Assembly: GCA_018350325.1 (NCBI GenBank)
Contig: JAEVLN010000029.1
Location: 514,807 to 578,806, forward strand
Direction of reading: 5' to 3'
Source: Globodera rostochiensis
Taxonomy: Eukaryota; Nematoda; Chromadorea; Rhabditida; Heteroderidae
Length of the DNA stretch: 64,000 bases
Shown: positions 1 to 10,576 of the stretch, in pieces
Position numbering within the stretch: the first letter of the stretch is position 1
Layout: every line of letters begins with the position of its first letter
Translations under genes and position numbers: made by a program
Notes under the pieces: generated by a model
Told to the model about the DNA's origin: nothing
What the model saw: only the letters and a program-made list of their open reading frames with translations
The model's database searches: none

Positions 1-109
1 GCCGCTTTTCAATTTGACCGCTTGAAGCGTAGTGGATTTGGTCCAATTTTGGTTTACTGTCTTTGGGTGAAGATTCATAGTTCATTGTGTGCGGATTCGA
101 AATAAAAAT

Positions 110-3100
110 CTGAATTTTTGGAACACTAATATTGAGTGCCAACGGTTGGCACTAAACATTCTGAGTACGAGAGTAACTTGTAGGGGTTATTTAACACTGG
201 TACTGAAATTTTGGAACTCTAATATTGAGTGCCAACGGTTGGCACTAAACATTCTGAGTGCGAGAGTAACTTTTAGGGGTTATTTAACACTGGTACTGAA
301 TTTTTGGAACACTAATATTGAGTCCCAACGGTTGGCTAAATTTTCCAAGTCCAAGTGACACTTTTAGTGGTTTTTTAACACCGGTACTGAATTTTTTGAA
401 CACTAATATTGAGTCCCAACGGTTAACACTAAACTTTCTGAATATAAGAGACACTTTTAGGGGTTATTTAACACTGGTACTGAATTTTTTGAACTCTAAT
501 ATTGAGTGCCAACTGTTGGCACTAAACATTCTGAGTGCGAGAGTAACTTTTAGGGGTTATTTAACACTGGTACTGAAATTTGGAACGCTAATATTAAGTG
601 CCAACGGTTGGCACTAAACATTCTGAGTACGAGAGGAACTTTTAGGGGTTATTTAACACTGGTACTGAATTTTTGAACGCTAATATTGAGTCCCAACGGT
701 TGGCACTAAACATTCTCAGTACAAGAGACACTTTAGAGGTAATTTTCATTTTGGTACTGAAATTTTGGAACTCTAATATTGAATGCCAACGGTTGGCACT
801 AAACATTCTGAGTACGAGAGGAACTTTTAGGGGTTATTTAACACTGGTACTGAATTTTTGAACGCTAATATTGAGTCCCAACGGTTGGCACTAAACATTC
901 TCAGTACAAGAGACACTTTAGAGGTAATTTTCATTTTGGTACTGAAATTTTGGAACTCTAATATTGAATGCCAACGGTTGGCACAAAAACATTCTGAGTG
1001 CGAGAGTAACTTTTAGGGGTTATTTAACACTGGTACTGAAATTTGGAACGCTAATATTAAGTGCCAACGGTTGGCACTAAACATTCTGAGTACGAGAGGA
1101 ACTTTTAGGGGTTATTTAACACTGGTACTGAATTTTTGGAACACTACTATTGAGTGCCAACGGTTGGCACTAAACATTCTGAGTACGAGAGCAACTTGTA
1201 GGGATTATTTAACACTGGTACTGAAATTTTGTAACTCTAATATTGAGTGCCAACGGTTGGCACTAAACATTCTGAGTGCGAGAGTAACTTTTAGGGGTTA
1301 TTTAACACTGGTACTGAATTTTTGGAACACTAATATTGAGTCCCAACGGTTAAAACTAAACTTTCTGAATACAAGAGACACTTTTAGGGGTTATTTAACA
1401 CTGGTACTGAATTTTTGAACGCTAATATTGAGTCCCAACGGTTAACACTAAACTTTCTGAGTGCGAGAGTAACTTTTAGGGGTTATTTAACACTGGTACT
1501 GAATTTTTTGAACACTAATATTGAGTTCCCAACGGTTGGTTAAATTTTCCAAGTCCAAGTGACACTTTTAGTGGTTTTTTAACACCGGTACTGAATTTTT
1601 TGAACACTAATATTGAGTCCCAACGGTTGGCTAAATTTTCTAAGTACAAGAGACACTTTTAGGGGTTATTTAACACTGGTACTGAATTTTTTGAACTCTA
1701 ATATTGAGTGCCAACTGTTGGCACTAAACATTCTGAGTACGAGAGTAACTTTTAGGGGTTATTTAACACTGGTACTGAATTTTTTGAATACTAATATTGA
1801 GTCCCAACGGTTGGCTAAATTTTCTAAGTCCAAGTGACACTTTTAGGGGTTATTTAACACCGGTACTGAATTTTTGGAACACTAATATTGAGTCCCAACG
1901 GTTGGCTAAATTTTCTAAGTACAAGAGACACTTTTAGGGGTTATTTAACACTGGTACTGAAATTTTGGAACTCTAATATTGAGTGCCAACTGTTGGCACT
2001 AAACATTCTGAGTACGAGAGTAACTTTTAGGGGTTATTTAACACTGGTACTGAATTTTTTGAATACTAATATTGAGTCCCAACGGTTGGCTAAATTTTCT
2101 AAGTACAAGAGACACTTTTAGGGGTTATTTAACACCGGTACTGAATTTTTGGAACACTAATATTGAGTCCCAACGGTTAACACTAAACTTTCTGAATACA
2201 AGAGACACTTTAGAGGTAATTTTCATTTTGGTACTGAATTTTTTGAACACTAATATTGAGTCCCAACGGTTGGCTAAATTTTCTAAGTACAAGAGACACT
2301 TTTAGGGGTTATTTAACACTGGTACTGAATTTTTTGAACACTAATATTGAGTCCCAACGGTTGGCTAAATTTTCTAAGTACAAGAGACACTTTTAGGGGT
2401 TATTTAACACTGGTACTGAAATTTTGGAACTCTAATATTGAGTGCCAACTGTTGGCACTAAACATTCTGAGTGCGAGAGTAACTTTTAGGGGTTATTTAA
2501 CACTGGTACTGGATTTTTTGAACACTAATATTGAGTTCCCAACGGTTGGCTAAATTTTCCAAGTCCAAGTGACACTTTTAGTGGTTTTTTAACACCGGTA
2601 CTGAATTTTTTGAACACTAATATTGAGTCCCAACGGTTAACACTAAACTTTCTGAATATAAGAGACACTTTTAGGGGTTATTTAACACTGGTACTGAATT
2701 TTTTGAACTCTAATATTGAGTGCCAACTGTTGGCACTAAACATTCTGAGTACGAGAGTAACTTTTAGGGGTTATTTAACACTGGTATTGAATTTTTTGAA
2801 CACTAATATTGAGTTCCCAACGGTTGGCTAAATTTTCCAAGTCCAAGTGACACTTTTAGTGGTTTTTTAACACCGGTACTGAATTTTTTGAACACTAATA
2901 TTGAGTCCCAACGGTTGGCTAAATTTTCTAAGTACAAGAGACACTTTTAGGGGTTATTTAACACTGGTACTGAATTTTTTGAACTCTAATATTGAGTGCC
3001 AACTGTTGGCACTAAACATTCTGAGTACGAGAGTAACTTTTAGGGGTTATTTAACACTGGTACTGAATTTTTTGAACACTAATATTGAGTTCCCAACGGT

Positions 3101-4590
3101 TGGCTAAATTTTCCAAGTCCAAGTGACACTTTTAGTGGTTTTTTAACACCGGTACTGAATTTTTGGAACACTAATATTGAGTCCCAACGGTTAACACTAA
3201 ACTTTCTGAATATAAGAGACACTTTTAGGGGTTATTTAACACTGGTACTGAATTTTTTGAACACGGTTGGCTAAATTTTCTAAGTACAAGAGACACTTTT
3301 AGGGGTTATTTAACACTGGTACTGAAATTTTGGAACTCTAATATTGAGTGCCAACTGTTGGCACTAAACATTCTGAGTGCGAGAGTAACTTTTAGGGGTT
3401 ATTTAACACTGGTACTGGATTTTTTGAACACTAATATTGAGTTCCCAACGGTTGGCTAAATTTTCCAAGTCCAAGTGACACTTTTAGTGGTTTTTTAACA
3501 CCGGTACTGAATTTTTTGAACACTAATATTGAGTCCCAACGGTTAACACTAAACTTTCTGAATATAAGAGACACTTTTAGGGGTTATTTAACACTGGTAC
3601 TGAATTTTTTGAACTCTAATATTGAGTGCCAACTGTTGGCACTAAACATTCTGAGTACGAGAGTAACTTTTAGGGGTTATTTAACACTGGTATTGAATTT
3701 TTTGAACACTAATATTGAGTTCCCAACGGTTGGCTAAATTTTCCAAGTCCAAGTGACACTTTTAGTGGTTTTTTAACACCGGTACTGAATTTTTTGAACA
3801 CTAATATTGAGTCCCAACGGTTGGCTAAATTTTCTAAGTACAAGAGACACTTTTAGGGGTTATTTAACACTGGTACTGAATTTTTTGAACTCTAATATTG
3901 AGTGCCAACTGTTGGCACTAAACATTCTGAGTACGAGAGTAACTTTTAGGGGTTATTTAACACTGGTACTGAATTTTTTGAACACTAATATTGAGTTCCC
4001 AACGGTTGGCTAAATTTTCCAAGTCCAAGTGACACTTTTAGTGGTTTTTTAACACCGGTACTGAATTTTTGGAACACTAATATTGAGTCCCAACGGTTAA
4101 CACTAAACTTTCTGAATATAAGAGACACTTTTAGGGGTTATTTAACACTGGTACTGAATTTTTTGAACACGGTTGGCTAAATTTTCTAAGTACAAGAGAC
4201 ACTTTTAGGGGTTATTTAACACTGGTACTGAATTTTTTGAACTCTAATATTGAGTGCCAACTGTTGGCACTAAACATTCTGAGTACGAGAGTAACTTTTA
4301 GGGGTTATTTAACACTGGTACTGAATTTTTTGAACACTAATATTGAGTTCCCAACGGTTGGCTAAATTTTCCAAGTCCAAGTGACACTTTTAGTGGTTTT
4401 TTAACACCGGTACTGAATTTTTGGAACACTAATATTGAGTCCCAACGGTTAACACTAAACTTTCTGAATATAAGAGACACTTTTAGGGGTTATTTAACAC
4501 TGGTACTGAATTTTTTGAACACGGTTGGCTAAATTTTCTAAGTACAAGAGACACTTTAGAGGTAATTTCAATTAGGTACTGAAATTTTCG
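110..4590. repeat. Satellite array, about 91-93-bp monomer, roughly 49 copies
   Basis: The interval is built almost entirely of a monomer containing the blocks TTTAGGGGTTATTTAACACT, GGTACTGAATTTTT and AATATTGAGT. Three monomer classes can be told apart after AATATTGAGT: one with GCCAACGGTTGGCACTAAAC, one with CCCAACGGTTGGCTAAATTT, and one with CCCAACGGTTAACACTAAAC. The first class carries a perfect 8-bp dyad (GTGCCAAC, one base, GTTGGCAC). A higher-order unit of 906 bp occurs twice in succession across about 2400-4210. Truncated monomers (AACACGGTTGGCTAA) recur near 3261, 4167 and 4519. The array decays at 4560-4610. The many 60-115-residue ORFs here arise because a 93-bp monomer is 31 codons long; they are not genes. 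Confidence 0.95.
2400..4211. repeat. 906-bp higher-order repeat, two tandem copies
   Basis: The monomer order, including the same truncated monomer, repeats at an offset of 906 bp: positions 2610 and 3516, 2901 and 3807, and 3261 and 4167 correspond. Peptides read from the two copies over 2610-2831 and 3516-3737 are identical, so the second copy is recent. One monomer near 3306/4212 has been exchanged between classes, as gene conversion would produce. Confidence 0.85.
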
Positions 4591-4698
4591 AACGCTAATT
4601 TTAAGTCCCAGAGGTTGGCACTAAACCCGGTGAGATGATTGAGCCCGGTAATCTGTGTGCCTTAAGAGAATTTAGGATGCTTTTATACCCCGAATTAA

Positions 4699-4773
4699 CA
4701 TGCCCTGAGGCAAAATGTCTGGACCTTAAACGTGTGTACCGGTAAAACGGCCCTGACATTTGCCTCAGGGCAT
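4699..4773. repeat. Hairpin, about 19-bp arms
   Basis: ATGCCCTGAGGCAAAATGTC (4700-4719) is answered by its reverse complement at 4755-4773, with one A missing from the A-run. A second copy of this roughly 70-bp module lies at 4845-4915. There the end of the right arm reads CCCTGAGGC instead of CCTCAGGGC, as if that block had flipped. A 12-C run separates the two copies. Confidence 0.85.
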
Positions 4774-4844
4774 TTAATGCTCAAGGTCACGAGACCGTGC
4801 TAATTATTTCTCAATTTCACCCCCCCCCCCCATTAAAACATTTC

Positions 4845-4915
4845 ATGCCCTGAGGCAAAATGTCTGGACCATAACGCATGTTCCGGTAGAACGGTCCTGA
4901 CATTTGCCCTGAGGC
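4845..4915. repeat. Second copy of the 70-bp hairpin module
   Basis: It shares the left arm ATGCCCTGAGGCAAAATGTC and a similar loop with the module at 4699-4773. The outer part of its right arm is rearranged, so the stem is shorter. Confidence 0.75.
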
Positions 4916-4933
4916 TATGTTTGCCATCCATTT

Positions 4934-4984
4934 GACAGCCGTTTAACGACCGGAGATTTTTATCTCCGATCATGACCGGCTGTC
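4934..4984. repeat. Nested hairpin
   Basis: The outer arms are GACAGCCG (4934-4941) and CGGCTGTC (4977-4984). Inside lies a second perfect hairpin, CGGAGAT-TTTT-ATCTCCG (4951-4968). It is one of a run of fold-back structures between the satellite and the gene at 5394. Confidence 0.85.
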
Positions 4985-4993
4985 ACACAGTTA

Positions 4994-5038
4994 GCAAAAT
5001 TGATCCAAATTGCCTCGGGGCATTTGGATCAATTTTGC
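4994..5038. repeat. Hairpin, about 20-bp arms, TCGG loop
   Basis: GCAAAATTGATCCAAATTGCC (4994-5014) and GGCATTTGGATCAATTTTGC (5019-5038) are reverse complements apart from one extra T. The loop is the four bases TCGG. Such a stem would be very stable in single-stranded DNA or RNA. Confidence 0.9.
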
Positions 5039-5199
5039 AGACAGACGGGCGATCAAAATTGGTCCTATTTAAGCCCCTCTTTAGGACAGTTACATCAACT
5101 GTTAGCTTTACTCCAAATGAAAGGCAGAAGCCGATCCCTAACACTGGCCAAAAGCCATTCCCCCAAAGTGCCAAAAAGGCCCAATTCTGCTTACCGATC

Positions 5200-5281
5200 G
5201 CGGCATCCTATGGATGCCGCTTTTCGATTTTTTCAGCGTCTTCATGACGCCAGGGGGGGTAGGCGCCGTGCGCCTACCCCC
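5200..5281. repeat. Three adjacent perfect hairpins
   Basis: Three perfect stems follow one another. GCGGCATCC/GGATGCCGC has a 3-nt loop (5200-5220). GCGTC/GACGC has a 5-nt loop (5236-5250). GGGGGTAGGCGC/GCGCCTACCCCC has a CGT loop (5255-5281). They end about 90 bp upstream of the acceptor that precedes the gene at 5394. An ORF running through them (from 5214) is probably incidental. Confidence 0.9.
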
Positions 5282-5349
5282 AATCCCACAATATTTTGGC
5301 GAGACTCTTTTAGCGATTTATGTAGGCTTATTATTTTATTTTAATTTGT

Positions 5350-5370
5350 ATTACATTTTTGTTTTTTTAG
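5350..5370 (+). promoter_or_regulatory. Splice acceptor upstream of the 5394 gene (cis or spliced leader)
   Basis: A T-rich tract ending TTTGTTTTTTTAG stops 23 bases before the ATG at 5394. In nematodes this arrangement fits either a trans-splice acceptor for a spliced leader or the end of a 5' UTR intron. The sequence alone cannot tell which. Confidence 0.5.
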
Positions 5371-5393
5371 TGCCAAATATCGCCGTGCAGCTA

Positions 5394-6206
5394 ATGAACA
5401 ACAACAACAACGCCGGACGCAAGCGAAGCCAGGCGGACGTGCAGAAAGCGGAAGCGGCCGAACGAAAAAAGGCCGAGAAACAACGCCGGCAAGAAAAAAG
5501 GGCGAAAGAAGAGGCCGAGCGCGCGCGCGCGTTGGCCCGCCTCCGCGACGACTATCGCAATTCCCGAAACGCGGTCAGATCGGGACAATATCGGATGAAT
5601 TGGACACCCAATACGACGATCATCCGGATCGCCCGGATGGTATGATTTAATTTTTTAATTAATTAATAAACAATTATATTTTTATTTTAGGGACAATCAG
5701 GAGAGCAACCTCCGCCCCCCTTCGTCGCCTCAGTTCTTTACGAGAACACTGCATCGCGTCCTGTGCCGCCGATGGATCCTCGACGCCCGCCCGTTCAAAT
5801 GCCGGTTCATCGCCAGCCGACGCCAACGACATTGCACCCTCCGGCAGCTCGAGCCTCGCCGGCATTGCGCCCACGTTCCTTGTTTTCACAAGGTTTGCTT
5901 CCGCCGCCGCCGATGCCGCCAACAATCTGCCGCCAAGTGCCACCGCCACCACCACCGCCACCACCGCCACCACCGCCACCACCGCCACCACCTCCGCCGA
6001 CGACGACAACAACAACAACTGCCAATAAACGCCAAGTGCAGCTGGGGAGCCGCAAACTACAGCGTCCGCCTCCGGCAAAAAAACGCCGCCAGGTATCGTC
6101 GGACGAGACCTGGTCGGAAGACGACGTCAAACCGGTGCCGTTCAGCGCCGCGCCTCGACGACGCCTTGTGATCGAGAGTGACGAGGATGAGCAGATGGAG
6201 CATTGA
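5394..6206 (+). CDS. Two-exon gene for a low-complexity Asn/charged/Pro-rich protein, unknown function
   Basis: Exon 1 is 5394-5639, the intron is 5640-5690 (51 nt, GTATGA to TTTTATTTTAG, phase 0) and exon 2 is 5691-6206. The predicted protein is about 253 residues. I chose the ATG at 5394 because it lies just after a strong acceptor, is in frame, and starts the charged part. In order the protein shows an Asn run (residues 2-6); a Lys/Arg/Glu/Ala-rich stretch at about 10-60 that looks like a helical or coiled-coil segment; Pro-rich and basic sequence; a run of about 20 prolines encoded by CCACCG-type repeats; a Thr run; basic KKRR; and an acidic tail rich in Asp/Glu. There is no signal peptide, membrane segment or recognised domain. 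KKRR-type patches would suit a nuclear or nucleic-acid-associated protein, but that is inference. GC content is far above that of the flanks. Splicing is well supported; function is unknown. Confidence 0.72.
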
Positions 6207-6821
6207 ATGAGGACGACGGAAGAGATCGGGGGGGGGGGGAGGGGTTTAATGCGTGATTTTTTGTTTGTATTGAAGTTTTGTTGAACGGATGGAATGAATT
6301 TTAGTTGAAATTCTAATTTTTTTTTGATTTCAAACTCGTCCCCCCCCCCCGACCTGTTTCAATCGTTATTTTTTTTAGCGATATTTTACCGTTTCTTCGG
6401 CCTCAAAACATCAAAAAGTTTTTAAACATTTCTCTCAATCCGATTCCCTAAACCCCCCCCCCCCTTTTCCTTTTCTTTCTATTCTCGCGTGGGAAAGTGT
6501 CCAACATCGGCTGCGCAAAAATATTTGAGTCAGCATGTGATGACCGATAATTTGCTGATCTTTATCCTTCCCATCCATCCCTCCCTTTTCGGGAGCCCCG
6601 CCGACCCCATCCCCATTCGATTTTTATTAACATCCCTCGGGTCACTCACATATTTGTGAATTCCATTAATTGATCCTTCCCCCCCCCCCCCATCTGCCCT
6701 CTCTCTTAGCCATTTTCAATTTCATGAGCTGAAACCCTGGTATTGTAGTGGGATAGGGTTACGGTAGACTTTGTTTGTGGTATGCATTTATTTTCAAAAA
6801 AAAAAAAAAAATTTTGGGTTT
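6207..6821. other. Intergenic stretch with long poly-C/poly-G runs
   Basis: I see no gene here. The stretch carries homopolymers at 6228-6239 (12 G), 6340-6350 (11 C), 6453-6464 (12 C) and 6679-6691 (13 C), plus a poly-A run near 6796-6811. No clear AATAAA signal follows the stop codon at 6206. Confidence 0.7.
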
Positions 6822-6899
6822 GGTTCCATTTGGGTATACGGTAGTTACGGTATACTGTACCTACAGTATTACTGTACTACCGTATACCCAAATGGAACC
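6822..6899. repeat. Palindrome with perfect 24-bp arms
   Basis: The arm at 6822-6845 begins GGTTCCATTTGGGTATACGG and is matched exactly by its reverse complement at 6876-6899. The 30-bp centre is itself partly self-complementary (TACGGTATACTGTA, TACAGTATTACTGTA). It could be a tiny fold-back element or the tip of a MITE. I saw no target-site duplication. Confidence 0.9.
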
Positions 6900-7533
6900 T
6901 TATACTACTCTTATAGTTTAATTTGAATTGTTTTACTTTAAAAAGTAGCTTTATTTTACTGTAACTAAGATCATAACCGTCTTTTGCCTCTTTGCTAGGA
7001 TTTTCGAAATTCAAAAGTTTTATTAAAAATGAAATTTTAGTGATATTCTACTCAATGATAAATGCTGAACGCGCCGCGCCGTAAACGCGAATTAATTTTT
7101 AAAAATTTGTAAATAATATATTAAATTAAGTAGTTTCACAATATAGCAATAAAAAATATTTGTATTGCTTTTTGTTAAGGTTATTTGATTATGATCCGAA
7201 TTAAAAAATATTCAAATTTGATGAAGTGGTTTACATATAATTTATTTTTTTTGTATTAATTTTCAATTAAAAGGAGGTTAAGCTTGGTTTTCTGATCAAA
7301 GCATGACTGATCACTGATGTGACACTTGGAGTTGGGTTTGGAATACTGTACTGATGATACCAGCTCCAAACTAATGATAACTATTCATATCAGAAATAAA
7401 ATATTTAATTTGTGAACAAGATTTATTTTGTGCATTTTATCTTTGGTTACATTGTAGATAAGAACACTGAAAAAAATTTATTTGAAATGTTTTTTTCTCA
7501 TGTGCTCCCGGTGCGGTTTACACTAATGTGTAG

Positions 7534-7632
7534 TTACTTCACTGGCTAGCGGAAAGATGGCTCTTTACAAGCTTTAAAATGAAAATTGTATTTATGGGAT
7601 ATATATTTTTTATTTTTGATGTTTTTATATAA
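7534..7632 (+). CDS. Candidate exon (gene unknown)
   Basis: An acceptor ending AATGTGTAG is followed by 32 open codons starting LLHWLAERWLFTSFKMK, then TAA. A possible donor (GTATTT) lies within it. The aromatic and charged mix looks protein-like, but there is no domain match and no confirmed partner exon. Confidence 0.28.
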   Translation, partial: LLHWLAERWLFTSFKMKIVFMGYIFFIFDVFI

Positions 7633-8093
7633 GAATACGAAAGATTAATTATCGGTTATTATGAGTTTTTCATTTGAAAGTTAAAATAACATTTTATGTT
7701 TGTTTGTTTTTTTGAAATTCTAATTTTAATTTTTTTATAATTAAAAAACAATATTCGAGTATTGCAATAAGAATTTTAATTAATAACTTTATACCTTTCA
7801 GATTTTTAAATCCGCTTACACGTCCCTTTAATACAATTATTTTTGGGTTTTGTTAAAAAGAATTAATACCAACTTGCCCAATGGCGAAGTATTCTCTTTC
7901 ATCATCAGCGTAGTTTATCTTGGTGATGCGATACGCATTTTTTTGTTATTTTGCACTCTCTAAATATAGCATTGAAAAGGGTCGTTGTATGAATAGAAAT
8001 ATTTTTTTACATTAAATAAAAAGCATTGTTAAATTGTTTATAACATTTAATGTTACTTGTTCTGTTTACCTATGTTTTATTGTCAATTTGTAG

Positions 8094-8208
8094 TCTTGTC
8101 TCAGTCCATCTGCTTCCTCCTGAATCGCTTGAACATATCCTGGAGGCGATGGTGGTGACCAAATGTATTAATAAATATGATTTTTTTAAAATATTAATGC
8201 ATTTTTGA
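8094..8208 (+). CDS. Candidate terminal exon with F-box-like motif
   Basis: A strong acceptor (TTTTATTGTCAATTTGTAG) is followed by one base and 37 open codons ending in TGA at 8206-8208. The peptide contains LLPPESLEHILEA, which resembles the LPxExLxxIL core of F-box domains, the part that binds Skp1 in SCF ubiquitin ligases. The motif is short and normally lies near the N-terminus, so finding it in what looks like a last exon is odd. The piece may be a relic, or a donor may have been missed. The opposite strand also has a shorter open frame (8139-8101). Confidence 0.38.
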
Positions 8209-8364
8209 AATTGTTTTATGTGTATTCAAAGAACGAATTTATTTTAAATACTCAAGAGTAAATGTTATTTATTACGAACACTACAATTCGTTTTATTATT
8301 TCAGTTATTTTCCTTCTATACGATTTTTATAGCTATTTATTTATTTTTATTTGTTAGGTATTTA

Positions 8365-8570
8365 AATTTCTATTAACAAGGCTTATTCTTGCATGGGATT
8401 TTAAGTATTTAAATTATTTTTTAAATTAAGAAAAAAATTATAACCTTTAAATTTTTATACTTTATAAAATTTCATAACTAACAACTTATTATTTATTTTT
8501 TAATATTTGGGCAATGTACGTTTTTTTATTTCACAAAATCGAAACATTGTTCATTTTGAAAATAAAGAAA
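8365..8570. repeat. Short segmental duplication, copy 1
   Basis: About 150-200 bp, from TTCTTGCATGGGATTTTAAG through GTTTTTTTATTTCACAAAATC, recurs at 9905-10110 with small indels. AT-rich filler and island bases are equally conserved, so this is a DNA duplication and not exon-only conservation. Confidence 0.8.
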
Positions 8571-8705
8571 CTGCGTTATAATTTTCAATATCTATTGTTA
8601 AGGCTTATTTTAGTATCAGGATCAATAATAGGAACCATTTATAACACAAACTGATCTTCGATTATCTATTATTTACATAGGTTTTGAATATATTTGAATT
8701 TATAG

Positions 8706-8786
8706 AGTTTATATGTTGATGAAGAAAGTTACCCTCACATTAACCGAGCTCACTTGAACCAAATTTGCAATAAATTCGTACTTTGA
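8706..8786 (+). CDS. Candidate exon (gene unknown)
   Basis: An acceptor, TATTTGAATTTATAG, precedes 26 open codons that include YVDEESYPHINRAHLNQIC. The frame ends at TGA (8784-8786), with a possible donor GTACTT just before it. The charged, hydrophilic composition is unusual for such AT-rich DNA and favours coding on +. No family is recognised. Confidence 0.4.
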   Translation, partial: SLYVDEESYPHINRAHLNQICNKFVL

Positions 8787-9067
8787 ATATGCCAATTCTC
8801 GCTGCCACACTTTTTTCATTTTAATGAAATATTATAGTTTACGTTTTCTAATTGAAAAAAAGAAATGATCCACTAATCAGCAATAATTTGGTTATCATTC
8901 TGTTCATTTATTTTGGATTTTTATGCTGAAATCGAGTATAATTGTTTTTTAAATTTCTAAGTATTAGTTGTTTATTTTTTAAATCAATTGCGTTGTATTT
9001 GTAATTTCTTAATATTATTTATTAATTGAAGTTAAATATTTTGCTTTCATAAAGAATTTATTCGCAG

Positions 9068-9109
9068 TGTGCGGCAGTTGTGGTAAATTATGAAAGCCAT
9101 CCATTATCG
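9068..9109 (+). CDS. Candidate 42-nt internal exon, phase 0-0
   Basis: The acceptor TTTATTCGCAG and the donor TCG|GTAGGA bound exactly 14 open codons reading CAAVVVNYESHPLS. It is among the neatest acceptor/donor pairs in the T-rich block. Which exons it joins is unknown. Confidence 0.4.
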
Positions 9110-9294
9110 GTAGGATAGAATTGATGTTGATGCTTTTTTGTTGTTGCCAATATTTTCTCTTAGGGCATTATTTCTGTATAACACGTGGAAAAGTAACCGT
9201 TTGATTATTCTATGTATATTTATGTTTCTAACAGACTTTTGTTGTATTTTTTTTCTTTAAGGATCAAATTGATTGGTATTTGTCTTAAATTTAT

Positions 9295-9475
9295 TTATAT
9301 AGCAATTTGCAAATAGTATATTGTATGTTTTAATATTGATTGGTCATTTTCTTTTCAAAATACAATAATAACAAAACTTCTTTACGACTTTTATTTGTCA
9401 TATTTAATTTTCGAGTGGAATTAATTAAATTAGTTAATATTTGCAAATATATATTTTTATTGTCATTATTCGCCA
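9295..9475. repeat. Segmental repeat, copy 1 of 3
   Basis: A segment from ATAGCAATTTGCAAATAG to TATTTTTATTGTCATTA recurs at 12100-12275 and, shortened, at 12285-12400. Long blocks such as TTTTCAAAATACAATAATAA are identical in all three. Confidence 0.85.
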
Positions 9476-9485
9476 TTTCGCTTAG

Positions 9486-9570
9486 CCAGTATGCGACAAC
9501 AAACGTAAAGCAGATTTTGTCCAATCGGCGTCTTCCCGCTAGCTTCTCAGACAGATCGAACAATATCTAA
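9486..9570 (+). CDS. Candidate terminal exon (gene unknown)
   Basis: A strong acceptor (CGCCATTTCGCTTAG) is followed by an open frame with QYATTNVKQILSNRRLPASF that ends in TAA at 9568-9570. A donor-like GTAAAG lies near its start. The antisense frame is also open (SEKLAGRRRLDKICFTFVV), so strand choice rests on the acceptor and the T-rich context. Confidence 0.33.
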
Positions 9571-9904
9571 TTCGATTTTTCCATAAAAAGTTTTAAAAAT
9601 GAATTCTCTGATTAATCAAATCCACCAATTTAAGTTTTTAACGATAAAATAAGGATTATCACATAAGTTGTGTTTATATTTATCTTTCCAGTGCAAAATT
9701 AGAAATCTTATGATTTAATCAACTCGTCGATTTGCTGTTTTAGCGCTTTGATTTGCGCCAGCTGTCGGTATACATTTTAATTATTGGTCGGCAATATAAC
9801 AGTGTTTCATATAGATTTATTTTGTTTTTACATGATTTAATATAAGAACCTTAATTGTTTAATAGTTATATTACAAATCTTAAACAACTTTTTGGTAATT
9901 AATT

Positions 9905-10110
9905 ATTAACAATATTGGTATTCTTGCATGGGCTTTTAAGTATTTAAATTATTCTTAAAATTAAAAAAAAAATTACAAACTTTAAATTTTTATACTTTAT
10001 AAATTTATTAATTTCATAACTAACAACTAATTATTTATTTTTTAATATTTACGGTGGGCAATGTTCACGTTTTTTTATTTCACAAAATCGAAACATTGTT
10101 CATTTCTGTT
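9905..10110. repeat. Short segmental duplication, copy 2
   Basis: This is the second copy of the segment at 8365-8570, diverging near 10095 after TTGTTCATTT. Confidence 0.8.
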
Positions 10111-10190
10111 CGCAAAACTACAGAATTTTTTTTTAAAAAGTACTCTTGCTTTCTGACTTTTTTGCATCTAAATTTTTTCATTCTATTCAG

Positions 10191-10263
10191 TGATATTTTA
10201 AAGCAAACTGTTTTAATACAATTGTATAGATTAAATCTATTTTTATTTTTTTCTGACTTTTAG
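10191..10263 (+). CDS. Candidate exon (gene unknown)
   Basis: The acceptor TTTTTTCATTCTATTCAG opens a frame DILKQTVLIQLYRLNLFLFF that ends in TAG. It is hydrophobic at the 3' side, which T-rich DNA gives for free, so confidence is low. Confidence 0.28.
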
Positions 10264-10576
10264 TTAACGTTTAATGCATTTATTTTTGGGCACGCTTTTG
10301 AATTTCTGGACTGAGGTTTGACATGAAATTTTTGTTAAGCTTTTTTAATTATCTTAAGTCTTATTTTATTATTAATTCTAGATTCATTGATGGTTTAAAT
10401 AAATATTAAAAGTTATTTTTAAAAAAAATGCTTTTGGTTTTAGTTTAGTTTAAAAATTGTTTTAATTGCTCTCTGTAAGCAGATTTTAAATTGATTAACA
10501 TTATCAACATTTGGGATTTATTTACAGTAATTATTATTATTTTGTTTTTTTATATTGTTTTTTTGCGCTTGGTCAG

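Noticed and set aside
89..4013. A dozen ORFs of 60-115 codons with repeated FRGYLTLVLNF peptides
   Set aside because: They are translations of the 91-93-bp satellite; 93 bp equals 31 codons, so frames persist by accident.
5674..6130. Minus-strand ORFs rich in Gly/Val opposite the 5394 gene
   Set aside because: They are shadows of the proline and threonine codon repeats; the + strand has the intron and consistent phase.
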